Assembly (NCBI RefSeq): GCF_015712165.1
Contig: NZ_JADPZX010000001.1
Coordinates: forward strand, 5,406,001-5,470,000
DNA length: 64,000 nt
From: Streptomyces spinoverrucosus
Lineage (GTDB): Bacteria; Actinomycetota; Actinomycetes; Streptomycetales; Streptomycetaceae
Direction of reading: 5' to 3'
Part shown: piece after piece, positions 32,861 through 41,650 of the stretch
Position numbering within the stretch: position 1 is the stretch's first letter
Layout: each line of letters starts with the position of its first letter
The notes under the pieces: generated by a model
What the model saw: only the letters and a program-made list of their open reading frames with translations
Database searches by the model: none
Told to the model about the DNA's origin: nothing
Made by a program: the position numbers and the translations under genes

Positions 32861-33289
32861 ATGGATGCGCAGGCGATGGATCTGCTGGCCGGGGGGCGCG
32901 TGGCGACCCGGCTGCCCGCCCAGGATCTTCAGCGCGCCCGGCGCTTCTACGCCGAGAAGCTCGGGCTGGAGCCCGTCGACGAGCGGCCCGGTGGGCTGCT
33001 GTATCGGTGCGGGGGTGTGGAGTTCGCTGTCTTCCAGTCGGCGGGGGCCTCGCCGGGGACGTTCACGCAGATGGCGTGGCAGGTCGACGACATCGACAGG
33101 GTCGTGGCCGGGCTGAGAGCGCGTGGTGTCGTATTCGAGGTCGTCGATCTGCCCGGGCTGCGGACGGGGGAGGACGGGATCGCCGATATCGAGGGGAACT
33201 ATCCGAGCAAGGGGGCACGGGGCGAGCGGGGCGCCTGGTTCCGGGACAGTGAGGGAAACCTGCTCGGGATCGGGGCGCCCGTCCTCTGA
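32861..33289 (+). CDS. VOC superfamily (glyoxalase-like) protein
   Basis: A 142-residue protein with ATRLPAQDLQRARRFYAEKLGLEPVDERPGG at the start, TQMAWQVDDIDRVVAGLRARGVVFE in the middle and GERGAWFRDSEGNLLGIGAP at the end, the normal single-module VOC arrangement. The Glu of EGNLLGI is at the usual metal-ligand position. A GTGAGGG leader precedes the ATG at 32861. Possible roles include isomerase, lyase or antibiotic sequestration. Confidence 0.8.
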   Translation: MDAQAMDLLAGGRVATRLPAQDLQRARRFYAEKLGLEPVDERPGGLLYRCGGVEFAVFQSAGASPGTFTQMAWQVDDIDRVVAGLRARGVVFEVVDLPGLRTGEDGIADIEGNYPSKGARGERGAWFRDSEGNLLGIGAPVL

Positions 33290-33486
33290 GACGGCGTGAC
33301 GATCGAGGCGACGGGACGACTGAGGCGCGGCGGGACAGCAGGGGTCCGGCAGTCCTTTCTCAAACCGGTTGAGGAAGAGTTCGAGGGGGCGGACGGACGT
33401 GAGTCGCGCATGGGTCTGGAGACCTCGCACCCCGCCCCTTATCGTGCGGGCGGCCCATCCCGTACGACGGTGGAGGAGGCGTCCTG

Positions 33487-34290
33487 ATGCGCGGACCCGC
33501 CCTGCGCGTATCCGTCGTACGCGTACCGGTCGTGCGGCACACCACCAGGCGGCGCCGCGCCCGCCAACGGCGCGCCCTGTGGGCCGGTGGCGAGGCCCTC
33601 GTCACCGTCGGGATCGTCCTGCTCCTCCTCGTCGTCCACCAGGTGTGGTGGACCAACCGGCAGGCCAGGCAAGGCGCCGAGCGGGAGGTCGCGGCGCTGG
33701 AGGAGGAGTGGGGCGAGGCCACGACCGGCGTCCAGGAGAGCGACCCGAAGGACGCCGCCGGGTCGGGCGTTCCGGCCGAGCGGCCGGCCCGCACCCAGCG
33801 ACCCGCGCCCGCCTCGGCGCCGACGCGGGCGCCCCTCCCCTCCCACGCCTACGCCATCCTCACCATCCCCCGCCTGAACCTCCGCGTCCCCGTAGCCGAG
33901 GGCATCAGCAAGCCGCACGTCCTCAACAAGGGCTACGCCGGCCACTACCCCGGCACCGCACAGCCCGGCCACGCCGGGAACTTCGCCCTCGCCGGGCACC
34001 GCAACACCCACGGCGAGCCCTTCCGGTACCTCGACCGGCTCGGCGACGGCGACCGGATCGTCGTGCAGACACGGTCGGCGGTGTACACGTACGCCGTCGA
34101 CCAGACCGTCCCGCAGACCTCCGCCCGCGACACCGGAGTGATACGGCCCGTGCCGCGCAGCCTCGTCCACCCCGCCCGCGGCTACCGCGCGCCCGGGTAC
34201 TACATCACCCTCACCACCTGCACCCCCGAGTACACGTCCAAGTACCGCCTGGTGGTGTGGGGAACGCTCCTGTCCATGGGCCCGCGGTGA
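33487..34290 (+). CDS. srtE: Class E sortase
   Basis: A 267-residue membrane-anchored transpeptidase. A basic N-terminus and one membrane segment (ALVTVGIVLLLLVVHQVWW) are followed by a Pro-rich linker and the sortase barrel: AILTIPRLNLRVPVAEGI, the catalytic His in FALAGHRNTHGEPFRYL, the catalytic Cys in ITLTTCTPEYTSKYRLVVWG and the Arg a few residues later. Class E enzymes cleave LAxTG signals and attach proteins, including chaplins in Streptomyces, to the wall. Candidate substrates in this window are the proteins at 3902 (LAATG) and 40873 (LARTG). Confidence 0.88.
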   Translation: MRGPALRVSVVRVPVVRHTTRRRRARQRRALWAGGEALVTVGIVLLLLVVHQVWWTNRQARQGAEREVAALEEEWGEATTGVQESDPKDAAGSGVPAERPARTQRPAPASAPTRAPLPSHAYAILTIPRLNLRVPVAEGISKPHVLNKGYAGHYPGTAQPGHAGNFALAGHRNTHGEPFRYLDRLGDGDRIVVQTRSAVYTYAVDQTVPQTSARDTGVIRPVPRSLVHPARGYRAPGYYITLTTCTPEYTSKYRLVVWGTLLSMGPR

Positions 34291-34345
34291 GGTATAAACG
34301 AACAAACGAACAGCAGCGCCCATACGCGGGGAGGGGGAGCCGGCG

Positions 34346-34657
34346 ATGATCCGGAAGTGCGCGAAGTCGCGCCCCGCCGTCCTGCTCCTGGTCCTCTTCC
34401 TCGACCTGGCCCTGCTGGACGCCGGCACGCTCTCCGCCACCGTCGCGCTCGCCGCGACCGCCGCGGCCGGGTCGGCGCTCGCCGTCTGCGTGCTGGTCGC
34501 CGCGCGCTGCGCGCCCGCCGTGCCGCCGACGCGGGTGCGTACGGCCATCCGCGACCGGGACCGCCGTACGGCCTTCCTGCCCCAACGCGACCCCGACGCC
34601 AAGGGACGCCGCCGCCCCCGAGCGCCCGGACACGCCCTCCTGACGACCGTCGCGTAG
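34346..34657 (+). CDS. Small two-helix membrane protein, DUF6412-like
   Basis: A 103-residue protein with two hydrophobic segments (AVLLLVLFLDLALLDAG and ATVALAATAAAGSALAVCVL) and a basic cytoplasmic tail (RTAIRDRDRRTAFLPQRDPDAKGRRR). It resembles the DUF6412 proteins often placed before a second YidC gene in Streptomyces. GGGGAGGGGG precedes the ATG. It may assist the YidC paralogue downstream. Confidence 0.7.
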   Translation: MIRKCAKSRPAVLLLVLFLDLALLDAGTLSATVALAATAAAGSALAVCVLVAARCAPAVPPTRVRTAIRDRDRRTAFLPQRDPDAKGRRRPRAPGHALLTTVA

Positions 34658-34758
34658 GGCACGCCACCTCGGCGAACACCACACCGTGACCCCGCGCGGG
34701 TCGTCATGCCGCCACGCCATGTCCCGGCACGACGAGACCCATGACGGAGGGCTCACCC

Positions 34759-35469
34759 ATGTCCGTTTTCGCCAACCTGGTCGAGCAGCTCGCCGAGCTG
34801 CTCCAGCCGCTGTTCCACGCCTCCGCGGCCGCCGCCGCGATCGTCCTGTTCACCGCGTTCGTACGCCTGCTGGTGCTGCCGCTGTCCAGGGCGTCCGCGC
34901 GGGGGCAGAAGGCGCGCACCGAGTTGCAGCCGAAGATCGCGGAGCTGCGGAAGAAGCACCGTGGGAACCCCGAGCGGCTTCAGCAGGCCGTACTGGAGCT
35001 GCACGCGAAGGAGAAGGTGTCGCCGCTCGCGGGCTGCCTGCCCGGCCTGATGCAGTTGCCCGCTTTCTTCCTGCTCTACCACCTCTTCTCGAACCCGACG
35101 ATCGGCGGCGAGGCGAACGCCCTGCTCGGTCATCAGCTGCTGGCCGCGCCGCTGGGGGACCGGTGGGTGGACGCGCTGGGTGACGGTGGGGTGCTCGGGG
35201 CGGCGGGGCTGGTGTACGTCGGGCTGTTCGCCGTCGTCGCAGTCGTTGCCGTGTTCAACTATCGCCGTACGAAGCGGACGATGGCCGCCGGTGGTCCCGT
35301 TCCGGCGGACGGCGAGCAGGTGCCCGGCCTCGGCGCCGTCACCAAGGTCATGCCGTTCATGTCCTTCTTCACGCTCGTCACGGTGGCGGTGGTGCCGCTG
35401 GCGGCCGCCCTGTACGTGGTGACCAGTACGACGTGGAGTGCCGTCGAGCGGGCCGTGCTCTACCGCTGA
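34759..35469 (+). CDS. YidC/Oxa1-family membrane protein insertase (paralogue)
   Basis: A 236-residue insertase starting at ATG 34759 after GGAGGG; an ATG at 34741 lacks a leader. It has the YidC core of about five membrane segments with FTAFVRLLVLPLSRASARGQK, KIAELRKKHRGNPERLQQAVLELHAKEKVSPLAGCLPGLMQLPAFF, and the hydrophilic-groove Arg of segment 1. It is much shorter than the main actinobacterial YidC and lacks its long C-terminal tail. It likely inserts a subset of small membrane proteins. Confidence 0.85.
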   Translation: MSVFANLVEQLAELLQPLFHASAAAAAIVLFTAFVRLLVLPLSRASARGQKARTELQPKIAELRKKHRGNPERLQQAVLELHAKEKVSPLAGCLPGLMQLPAFFLLYHLFSNPTIGGEANALLGHQLLAAPLGDRWVDALGDGGVLGAAGLVYVGLFAVVAVVAVFNYRRTKRTMAAGGPVPADGEQVPGLGAVTKVMPFMSFFTLVTVAVVPLAAALYVVTSTTWSAVERAVLYR

Positions 35470-35597
35470 GCACCCGTGGCTACGGTCCAGTACGTGAACG
35501 AGGTATTGCGGACTGGAACGTCACCTTGGAGGATCGACCAGTCCTCCGATGGCTGCACACGTCGGCGGACGCCCCACGATCGAGGGAGATTGTGATC

Positions 35598-36455
35598 ATG
35601 AAGCTGCTGCGAGTCGGTACGGCCGGGGCGGAGCGGCCCGCGCTGCTCGACGCCGAAGGCGTGCTGCGGGACCTGTCGGGTCTCGTGCCGGACATCGACG
35701 GTGCGCTGCTCGCCGACGACGCCGCCCTCGGCCGGATCCGCGCGGCCGCCGGTGCCGGGGAGTTGCCCGTGCTGGACGGGGCGGGGCTGCGGATCGGGCC
35801 GCCGCTGGGGCGGATCGGCAAGATCGTGTGCATCGGGCTGAACTACCACGACCACGCCCGGGAGACCGGCGCCGAGCCGCCCGCCGAGCCGGTGATCTTC
35901 TTCAAGGCCGCGGACACGGTGGTCGGTCCGAACGACACCGTGCTCGTACCGCGCGGCTCCCGGAAGACCGACTGGGAGGTGGAGCTGGCCGTCGTCATCG
36001 GGCGCACGGCCCGCTACCTGGAGTCGGCGCAGGAGGCGCTCGGGCATGTCGCCGGGTACGCGGTGGCGCACGACGTGTCCGAGCGGGAGTTCCAGATCGA
36101 GCGCGGCGGCACCTGGGACAAGGGCAAGAACTGCGAGACGTTCAATCCGCTCGGGCCGTGGCTGGTGACGGCGGACGAGGCGCCGGACCCGCAGAAGCTG
36201 TCGCTGCGGCTGTGGGTCAACGGGGAGCTGAAGCAGGACGGCACGACCGCCGAGCAGATCTTCTCCGTGGGGGAGGTCGTGCGGTACGTCAGCCACTTCA
36301 TGACCCTGTACCCGGGCGATGTGATCAACACCGGTACGCCCGCGGGGGTCGCGCTGGGGCAGCCGGAGCCCAAGCCGTATCTGCGGGCGGGCGATGTGGT
36401 GGAGCTGGAGATCGAGGGGCTGGGGCGGCAGCGGCAGGAGCTGAAGGACGCCTGA
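35598..36455 (+). CDS. Fumarylacetoacetate hydrolase family protein
   Basis: A 285-residue enzyme with the FAH catalytic domain at residues 70-285: IVCIGLNYHDHARETGAEPPAEPVIFFKAADTV, DWEVELAVVIG with metal acids, RGGTWDKGKNCETFNPLGPWLVT and DVINTGTPAGVALGQPEP. Such enzymes hydrolyse or decarboxylate beta-keto acids in aromatic degradation (fumarylpyruvate, oxaloacetate or 2-hydroxyhepta-2,4-diene-1,7-dioate type). A GAGGGAG leader sets the start. It is followed by a strong terminator. Confidence 0.88.
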   Translation: MKLLRVGTAGAERPALLDAEGVLRDLSGLVPDIDGALLADDAALGRIRAAAGAGELPVLDGAGLRIGPPLGRIGKIVCIGLNYHDHARETGAEPPAEPVIFFKAADTVVGPNDTVLVPRGSRKTDWEVELAVVIGRTARYLESAQEALGHVAGYAVAHDVSEREFQIERGGTWDKGKNCETFNPLGPWLVTADEAPDPQKLSLRLWVNGELKQDGTTAEQIFSVGEVVRYVSHFMTLYPGDVINTGTPAGVALGQPEPKPYLRAGDVVELEIEGLGRQRQELKDA

Positions 36456-36462
36456 GGGTGCG

Positions 36463-36492
36463 GGACCCCGACGGGTGACTCCGTCGGGGTCC
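36463..36492. terminator. Bidirectional terminator
   Basis: GGACCCCGACGG (36463-36474) pairs with CCGTCGGGGTCC (36481-36492) around a six-base loop, 12 bp perfect stem, between convergent genes. Confidence 0.87.
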
Positions 36493-36514
36493 GCTCTGTC
36501 CCGCGTACTGGCGC

Positions 36515-37390
36515 TCACGTCAGCAGGTCGGCCAGCCTGCGCCATTCCTCCCGGGGCAGCGCGTCCCTGGGGTCGTCGGTGACCACCTGGAGCGCCACGT
36601 GGTCCGCGCCCGCCGCGTGGAACGCCGCGATGCGCTCCCGGATGTGGTCCTCGTCGCCCCAGGCGTACACCGCGTCGATCAGGCGGTCGCTGCCGCCGTC
36701 CGCCAGGTCCGACTCGGTGAAGCCGTGGCGGAGGAAGTTGTTCGTGTAGTTGGGGAGCGAGAGATACATGGCCAGGTAATCCCGGGCCACACTGCGGGCC
36801 CGGGCCGGGTCCCGTTCCAGGACGACCTTCAACTCGGGGGCGAGGAGCGGGCCTTCGCCCAGGATCTCGCGGGCGTACGCCGTGTACTCCGGGGTCACCA
36901 GGTACGGGATCGCGCCGGCCGCGCGGTCCCGGGCCAGCTCCAGGGTCTTCGGGCCCAGCGCCGCCAGCACCCGGCGTTCGGCGGGCACTCCGGCGGCGTC
37001 GAGCTCGTCGAGGTAGCCGACGAGGGCCGAGTACGGGCGCCGGTACTGGTCGGTGAGCTTGGCGTGGCTCACGCCCAGGCCCAGCAGGAACCGGCCCGGG
37101 TGGGTCGCCTCCAGCTCGGCGTAGGCCGCGGCCGTGTCGGCGGGGTCGTGCTGCCAGATGCTCTGGATGCTGGTGCCGACGGTGATGCTCTTCGTGGCGT
37201 GGACGAGCGGAGCGGCGTTCGCGGTGGAGCTGCTGCCGCCCAGCCAGAGCGTGCCGAAGCCCAGCTCCTCCAGTTCGGCGGCCGACTCGTCCAGCTCCGG
37301 GCGGCGGTCGGGATCCTCCGAGCGCAGGCCCACGCTCCAGATGCCGTACCGTCCCAGCCGCTCCTTCAGCGAGGTGACGGGGTTGTTCAT
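36515..37390 (-). CDS. LLM-class F420-dependent oxidoreductase
   Basis: A 291-residue (beta/alpha)8 luciferase-like protein: RYGIWSVGLRS, ESAAELEELGFGTLWLGGSS, GTSIQSIWQHDPADTAAAYAELEATHPGRFLLGLGVSH, and VYAWGDEDHIRERIAAFHAAGADHVALQVV. The subgroup (TIGR03620-like) uses the deazaflavin F420 rather than FMN, an actinobacterial trait. The substrate is unknown. Confidence 0.85.
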   Translation of the reverse strand: MNNPVTSLKERLGRYGIWSVGLRSEDPDRRPELDESAAELEELGFGTLWLGGSSSTANAAPLVHATKSITVGTSIQSIWQHDPADTAAAYAELEATHPGRFLLGLGVSHAKLTDQYRRPYSALVGYLDELDAAGVPAERRVLAALGPKTLELARDRAAGAIPYLVTPEYTAYAREILGEGPLLAPELKVVLERDPARARSVARDYLAMYLSLPNYTNNFLRHGFTESDLADGGSDRLIDAVYAWGDEDHIRERIAAFHAAGADHVALQVVTDDPRDALPREEWRRLADLLT

Positions 37391-37484
37391 GGGGACGATC
37401 CCTCCGGTTGCCGTGACGGCTGATACGCCTGTGACAACCGGAGGGTCGCTTCCGATAATCCCGGCCCGAGCGGGAGGCCGGGAC

Positions 37485-37976
37485 TCAGGCCTGATCGCCC
37501 AGAAGGTGCTCCAGCGCCTCCACCACCAGGCGGTGGTCCTGGAGCTGGGGGAGACCGGAGACCGTCACCGCTCCGACGACTCCCACGCCCGCCACGGTGA
37601 TCGGGAAGGAGCCGCCGTGGGCGGCGTAGGTGTCCGGGTCCAGGCGGGAGGACTCCTCGAAGGTGGTCCCCTTGGCCCGGCAGCGGGCGCCGACCAGGTA
37701 CGACGCGGAGCCGTAGCGCTCCACCACCCGGCGCTTGCGGGCGATCCAGGCGTCGTTGTCGGGGGTGGAGCCGGGCAGGGCGGCGTGGAAGAGCTGCTGG
37801 CCGGCGCGGTGGATGTCGATGGCGACCGGGGCCTGGCGCTCCCGGGCCAGTTCCACCAGCAGGGAGCCGAGCACCCAGGCGTCGTCGTGGGTGAACTGCC
37901 GGAACACCAGGCGGCGTTCCTGTGCCTCCAGCTCCTCGACGGTGGGCGTCAGCTCGGGGGTGATCTTCGGGGTCAT
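37485..37976 (-). CDS. UPF0303/DUF336 heme-degrading-domain protein
   Basis: A 163-residue protein of the GlcG/HbpS-like fold: LVFRQFTHDDAWVLGSLLVELARERQAPVAIDI, HRAGQQLFHAALPGSTPDNDAWIARKRRVVERYGSAS, and HGGSFPITVAGVGVVGAVTVSGLPQLQDHRLVVEAL. The chosen ATG is 37976. A GTG at 38009, overlapping the stop of the upstream gene as GTGA, would add 11 residues and imply coupled translation. The link to haem is known only for some relatives. Confidence 0.82.
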   Translation of the reverse strand: MTPKITPELTPTVEELEAQERRLVFRQFTHDDAWVLGSLLVELARERQAPVAIDIHRAGQQLFHAALPGSTPDNDAWIARKRRVVERYGSASYLVGARCRAKGTTFEESSRLDPDTYAAHGGSFPITVAGVGVVGAVTVSGLPQLQDHRLVVEALEHLLGDQA

Positions 37977-38005
37977 CGCGCTCTTGTGGCTGTATTGGCT
38001 GTTCG

Positions 38006-39091
38006 TCACAGGGTCACCGTCACTCCGTCGCGGGCCGAACGGCGGGCCGCTTCCAGTACGTCGAGGGCAGCGGCCGCCTCCAGGGCGGTCACCGGGTTGG
38101 GGGCGCCGTCGCGCAGGGCGGCGGCGATCCCGGCGTAGTACGCGGGGTAGTCGCCGGGCAGGGTGCGCAGCGGGCGGCCGCCGCCGGTCAGCGGGGACTC
38201 GCCGGAGCCGACGCGGCCCCACAGCGACTCGGGTTCCGTGCCCCATTCGGCGGCCTCGGAGGGGCGCTGCCCGTCCCGGAGGGCCGCCTCCTGCGGGTCG
38301 AGGCCGTACTTGACGTAACCGGCCTGCGAGCCCAGGACCCGGAAGCGGGGGCCGAGTTGGGCGGTCGTCGCGGAGACGTAGAGGTGGGAGCGGACGCCGC
38401 TCGCGTGGGTGAGGGCGATGAAGGTGTCGTCGTCCGTCTCGGCGCCCGGGCGGCGGATGTCGGCCTCGGCGTAGACCGAGGTGGCGGGGCCGAACAGGAC
38501 CAGGGCCTGGTCGACGACGTGGCTGCCGAGGTCGTAGAGCAGACCTCCGATCTCTGCCGGGTCGCCGGACTCCCGCCAGCCGCCCTTCGGCTGCGGCCGC
38601 CACCGCTCGAAGCGGGACTCGAAGCGCCATACGTCACCCAGCTCGCCCTCGGCGATGAGGTGGCGCAGGGTCAGGAAGTCGTTGTCCCAGCGGCGGTTCT
38701 GGAAGACGGACAGGAGCAGGCCGTGCTCGTCGGCGAGGGCGGCGAGCGCGCGGGCCTCGGCCGCGGTGCCGGCGACGGGCTTGTCGACGACCACCGGGAG
38801 GCCGGACTTCAGGGCGGTGGTGGCGAGGGGGACGTGCGTCTTGTTCGGGGACGCGATGACGATCAGGTCCAGGTCCTCGGCGCGCTCGAACAGCTCGTCG
38901 GGGGTGGCGGCGACCCGGACGCCCGGGTGCTCGGTGCGGGCCTGCTCCTGCCGCTCGGGGTTCGAGGTGGCCACCGTGTCCAGGGTCAGGCCCTCGGTGG
39001 TGGCGATCAGCGGAGCGTGGAAGACGGAGCCCGCCAGGCCGTAGCCGACGAGGCCGACGCGGAGGGGCGAGCCAGGGGGTGTGCCAGTCAT
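38006..39091 (-). CDS. Gfo/Idh/MocA family oxidoreductase
   Basis: A 361-residue NAD(P)-dependent sugar or inositol dehydrogenase-like enzyme. The Rossmann loop is VGLVGYGLAGSVFHAPLI, followed by LDLIVIASPNKTHVPLATTALKSGLPVVVDKP with the catalytic Lys. The substrate segment is YDLGSHVVDQALVLFG with the conserved His. It lies divergent from a ROK regulator with a strong inverted repeat between them, so a sugar or sugar derivative is the probable substrate and effector. The downstream UPF0303 gene overlaps its stop. Confidence 0.87.
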   Translation of the reverse strand: MTGTPPGSPLRVGLVGYGLAGSVFHAPLIATTEGLTLDTVATSNPERQEQARTEHPGVRVAATPDELFERAEDLDLIVIASPNKTHVPLATTALKSGLPVVVDKPVAGTAAEARALAALADEHGLLLSVFQNRRWDNDFLTLRHLIAEGELGDVWRFESRFERWRPQPKGGWRESGDPAEIGGLLYDLGSHVVDQALVLFGPATSVYAEADIRRPGAETDDDTFIALTHASGVRSHLYVSATTAQLGPRFRVLGSQAGYVKYGLDPQEAALRDGQRPSEAAEWGTEPESLWGRVGSGESPLTGGGRPLRTLPGDYPAYYAGIAAALRDGAPNPVTALEAAAALDVLEAARRSARDGVTVTL

Positions 39092-39096
39092 ACATC

Positions 39097-39123
39097 CACT
39101 TTCGCAACGCTGTTGCCAAAGTG
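39097..39123. promoter_or_regulatory. Inverted repeat, probable ROK-regulator operator
   Basis: CACTTTCGCAAC (39097-39108) and GTTGCCAAAGTG (39112-39123) match as a palindrome at 11 of 12 positions around GCT. It lies six bases before the Gfo/Idh start and 23 bases before the ROK start, so a bound repressor would block both promoters or leaders. Confidence 0.78.
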
Positions 39124-39146
39124 CAAGCGGAGGGGACAATGGGAGG

Positions 39147-40292
39147 GTGAACAGGCCGAATACCACCACCGGGGCGGGTGTGCCGCACGGCACGCAGCAG
39201 GGCGTGCGGCAGGGGGCGAATCTGCTGGCGGTGCGGAGCCACAACGCCGCGCTGGTCCTCGAACTCCTGCGCAGGGCCGGGGCGGAGGGCGTCAGCCGGC
39301 TGGAGCTCGCCGAGCGGACCGCGCTGACCCCGCAGGCCGTCAGCAAGATCACCGGGCGGTTGCGGGACGAGGGGCTGGTGATCGAGGCCGGGCGGCTGGT
39401 GTCCACGGGGGGCAAGCCGCGGACGGTGCTGCGGCTGGTGCCGGAGGCCGGGCATGCCGTGGGGGTGCATCTGGACCGGGACGAGCTGCGGGTGGTGCTG
39501 GTCGATCTGGCGGGCGTGGTGGTGGGGGAGCGGCGCTCGGCGATCGACCTCGGCGCGGGGGCCGAGACCGTGGTGGGGCAGGTGGTGGCCCTCGTCGCGG
39601 AGGTCCTCGAAGGTGACTCGGCGGCCGACGTGCGGACGATGCTCGGGGTCGGGGTCGCGTTGCCCGGGCCTCTCGATCACGTCCGTGGGGTGCTGCACCG
39701 GGTCACCGGGTTTCCGGAGTGGGACGGGTTTCCGCTGCGGGACGTACTGGGGCGGCGGCTGGAGCTGCCGGTGGTCGTCGACAAGGACACGAACGCCGCC
39801 GCGTTGCGGCTGGCGGTGGCGGGTGGGAGCGGGTCCTTCGCGTACCTGCACTTCGCGGCGGGGCTCGGGTGCGGGCTGGTGATCGGGGGTGTGGTCCATC
39901 GCGGGGCCCGGACCGGGGCGGGGGAGTTCGGGCATCAGGTCGTGCAGCTGGACGGACCGGTGTGCGGGTGCGGGAACCGGGGGTGCGTCGAGGCGCTGTG
40001 TCTGGGCGCGGTGACGCGGGGAGATGTGGCGGAGGCGGCGCGGGTGCTGGGGGTCGGGGCGTGCAACCTGGTCGCGCTGCTCGACGTCGACCTCGTGCTG
40101 CTGGGCGGGCGGACCGTCGCGGCCGAGCCGGAGCGGTTCGTACGCGGGGTCGCCGGCGTCCTCGCGGAACGTGCCCGGCGTACGGGGGAGCAGGCGGTTC
40201 CGGTACGACTCGCGGGCGGCGGAAGACGCGCGGTCGCCGAGGGCGCGGCACAACTGCTACTGGCGCCGTTGTTCGGGCGGGCGGTCGGGTGA
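39147..40292 (+). CDS. ROK-family (NagC/XylR-type) transcriptional regulator
   Basis: A 381-residue regulator from GTG 39147, preceded by purine-rich GGGAGG. Residues 25-85 are a winged helix (NAALVLELLRRAGAEGVSRLELAERTALTPQAVSKITGRLRDEG). The rest is the ROK sugar-kinase fold with VVVDKDTNAAAL, TGAGEFGHQVVQ and the zinc motif CGCGNRGCVEALC. The kinase phosphate loop is degenerate, as expected for a repressor. It probably binds the 39097-39123 palindrome and responds to a sugar. Confidence 0.88.
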   Translation: MNRPNTTTGAGVPHGTQQGVRQGANLLAVRSHNAALVLELLRRAGAEGVSRLELAERTALTPQAVSKITGRLRDEGLVIEAGRLVSTGGKPRTVLRLVPEAGHAVGVHLDRDELRVVLVDLAGVVVGERRSAIDLGAGAETVVGQVVALVAEVLEGDSAADVRTMLGVGVALPGPLDHVRGVLHRVTGFPEWDGFPLRDVLGRRLELPVVVDKDTNAAALRLAVAGGSGSFAYLHFAAGLGCGLVIGGVVHRGARTGAGEFGHQVVQLDGPVCGCGNRGCVEALCLGAVTRGDVAEAARVLGVGACNLVALLDVDLVLLGGRTVAAEPERFVRGVAGVLAERARRTGEQAVPVRLAGGGRRAVAEGAAQLLLAPLFGRAVG

Positions 40293-40872
40293 GGGGGGCT
40301 CGACCTTTCGCCGTATCCCTCGTGCCGGGCGGGCGGTGGGGTGGGGGCTGGGGGGTCCGGGGCTTTTGCGGTGGCGCGTCTGTGGGCTGGTGGCTTGGTC
40401 GATCGGGTCGTGTCGGCGTGCGGTGGGTGGGGGTGGCTCGGAGGCTCGGCCTTTTGTTGGGGTCCGGTCGGTGGGCTGGTGGTTTGTCCGGGCGGGCGGT
40501 GGGGTTGGGGTGGTCTGGGGGCCGGGGCTTTTGCGGTGGCTCGCCTGTGGCTGGTGGGTCGTGTCGGCGTGCGGTGGGTGGGGGTGGCTCGGAGGCTCGG
40601 CCTTTCGTCGGGGTCCGGTCGGTGGGCTGGTGGTCTGTCCGGGCGGGCGGTGGGTGAGGGTGGTCTGGAGGCCGGGCCCTTTGCGGTGGACCGCCGGTGA
40701 GGCGGGGGACTGGTTGAGCGGGCGGTGCGGTCTGCGTGGCCTGGGGCGGCGTTCCCGGTGATGCGGCCGTGTCGGCGGCTGTGGCCCGCGAGTTGCTCGA
40801 TCGGGCGGACCTGTTGGGCCGTACGGCGCGGTGTTCTCGCGCGGAGGGTGTCGCCCGGCACGGAATGGATTC
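40293..40872. other. Gene-free interval, mostly tandem repeats
   Basis: About 580 bp of GT-rich sequence on the plus strand. The first 400 bp are the ~151 bp repeats described separately. The remainder up to the sortase-substrate start is unremarkable high-GC spacer. No RNA gene or terminator is apparent. Confidence 0.5.
40310..40700. repeat. Long tandem repeats, period about 151 bp
   Basis: The core TGTCGGCGTGCGGTGGGTGG occurs at 40411 and 40562. The block around GGGGCTTTTGCGGTGGC recurs near 40362, 40523 and, altered, 40674. About two and a half units are present with few differences. Many overlapping open frames result on both strands and none has a start signal. Confidence 0.8.
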
Positions 40873-41628
40873 ATGCGACCGTGCACGCCCGTCCCCCTCT
40901 CCTCCGCCCTCCCCGTCATCCTCGCCGCGGCCGCCCTCCTCGGCGCCACCGCATCGCCGGCGCACGCGGCCCCCGGGCCCCACTGCGCCGCCTCCGACGA
41001 CCGGCAGTTCCCGATCACCACCCGTATCCACGGCGGCCCCGACTCCTACGACGCCGGCGGCGGGTACGGGATGTGGTCCATCGATCTCACCAACACCACC
41101 CAGAGCCCCTGCACCGGCATCCACCCGGTCGTCGTGCTCGTGGACGGCAAGCGGGCGCTGAAGCCGTCGCAGCCGCGCCTGGAGTTCTACGAAGGCTCGC
41201 GACCGCGTCCGGTCCGGTTCGAGCGGACCGACCGGGACGAACTGGTCGGGGCCTTCGGCGAGGAGTTCGCGGGGTTCACCGTGCCGCCCGGGCAGACACT
41301 GACCGTGCGGGTGCGGCTGGCGCTGACCTCCGACGCCGTACCGAACGACGTCACCGCCAACGCGGCCGTCGTGCAGCGGCGTGATGACGACGGCGACTGG
41401 GTCGGGCAGTCGAACGACTACCGGTTCCGCGTGCGCGTCGAGCCGGAGGGTGCCGCCGAGCCGGACGACGACCCCTCCGCCGCCCCCACCGCCCCCGAGG
41501 GCCGCCTGTCCTTCGCCGACGAACTAGCCCGCACCGGCCTCACCACCCCCCACGGCGCCTTCGCCGCCACGTCCTTCCTACTCGTCGTCACCGGCACGGC
41601 CCTGCTGCTGGCCCGCAGGCGGCGGTGA
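40873..41628 (+). CDS. Secreted protein with LARTG sortase signal
   Basis: A 251-residue protein with a Sec signal (PVILAAAALLGATASPAHA), a single beta-sandwich-like domain (YGMWSIDLTNTTQSPCTGIHPVVVLVDGKRAL; FTVPPGQTLTVRVRLALTSDAVPNDVTANAAVVQ), an acidic Pro/Ala linker, then LARTG, a membrane segment and RRRR. This is a class E sorting signal, so it should become covalently wall-anchored. The domain resembles small adhesin or spore-coat-like sandwich proteins, and its ligand is unknown. Confidence 0.8.
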   Translation: MRPCTPVPLSSALPVILAAAALLGATASPAHAAPGPHCAASDDRQFPITTRIHGGPDSYDAGGGYGMWSIDLTNTTQSPCTGIHPVVVLVDGKRALKPSQPRLEFYEGSRPRPVRFERTDRDELVGAFGEEFAGFTVPPGQTLTVRVRLALTSDAVPNDVTANAAVVQRRDDDGDWVGQSNDYRFRVRVEPEGAAEPDDDPSAAPTAPEGRLSFADELARTGLTTPHGAFAATSFLLVVTGTALLLARRRR

Positions 41629-41650
41629 GCGCTTCGCGGGAAATGAGGCG

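Noticed and set aside
40310..40700. Coding gene in the GT-rich repeat region
   Set aside because: Frames on both strands are open, which is normal for such composition, and none has a start signal or a recognisable domain.
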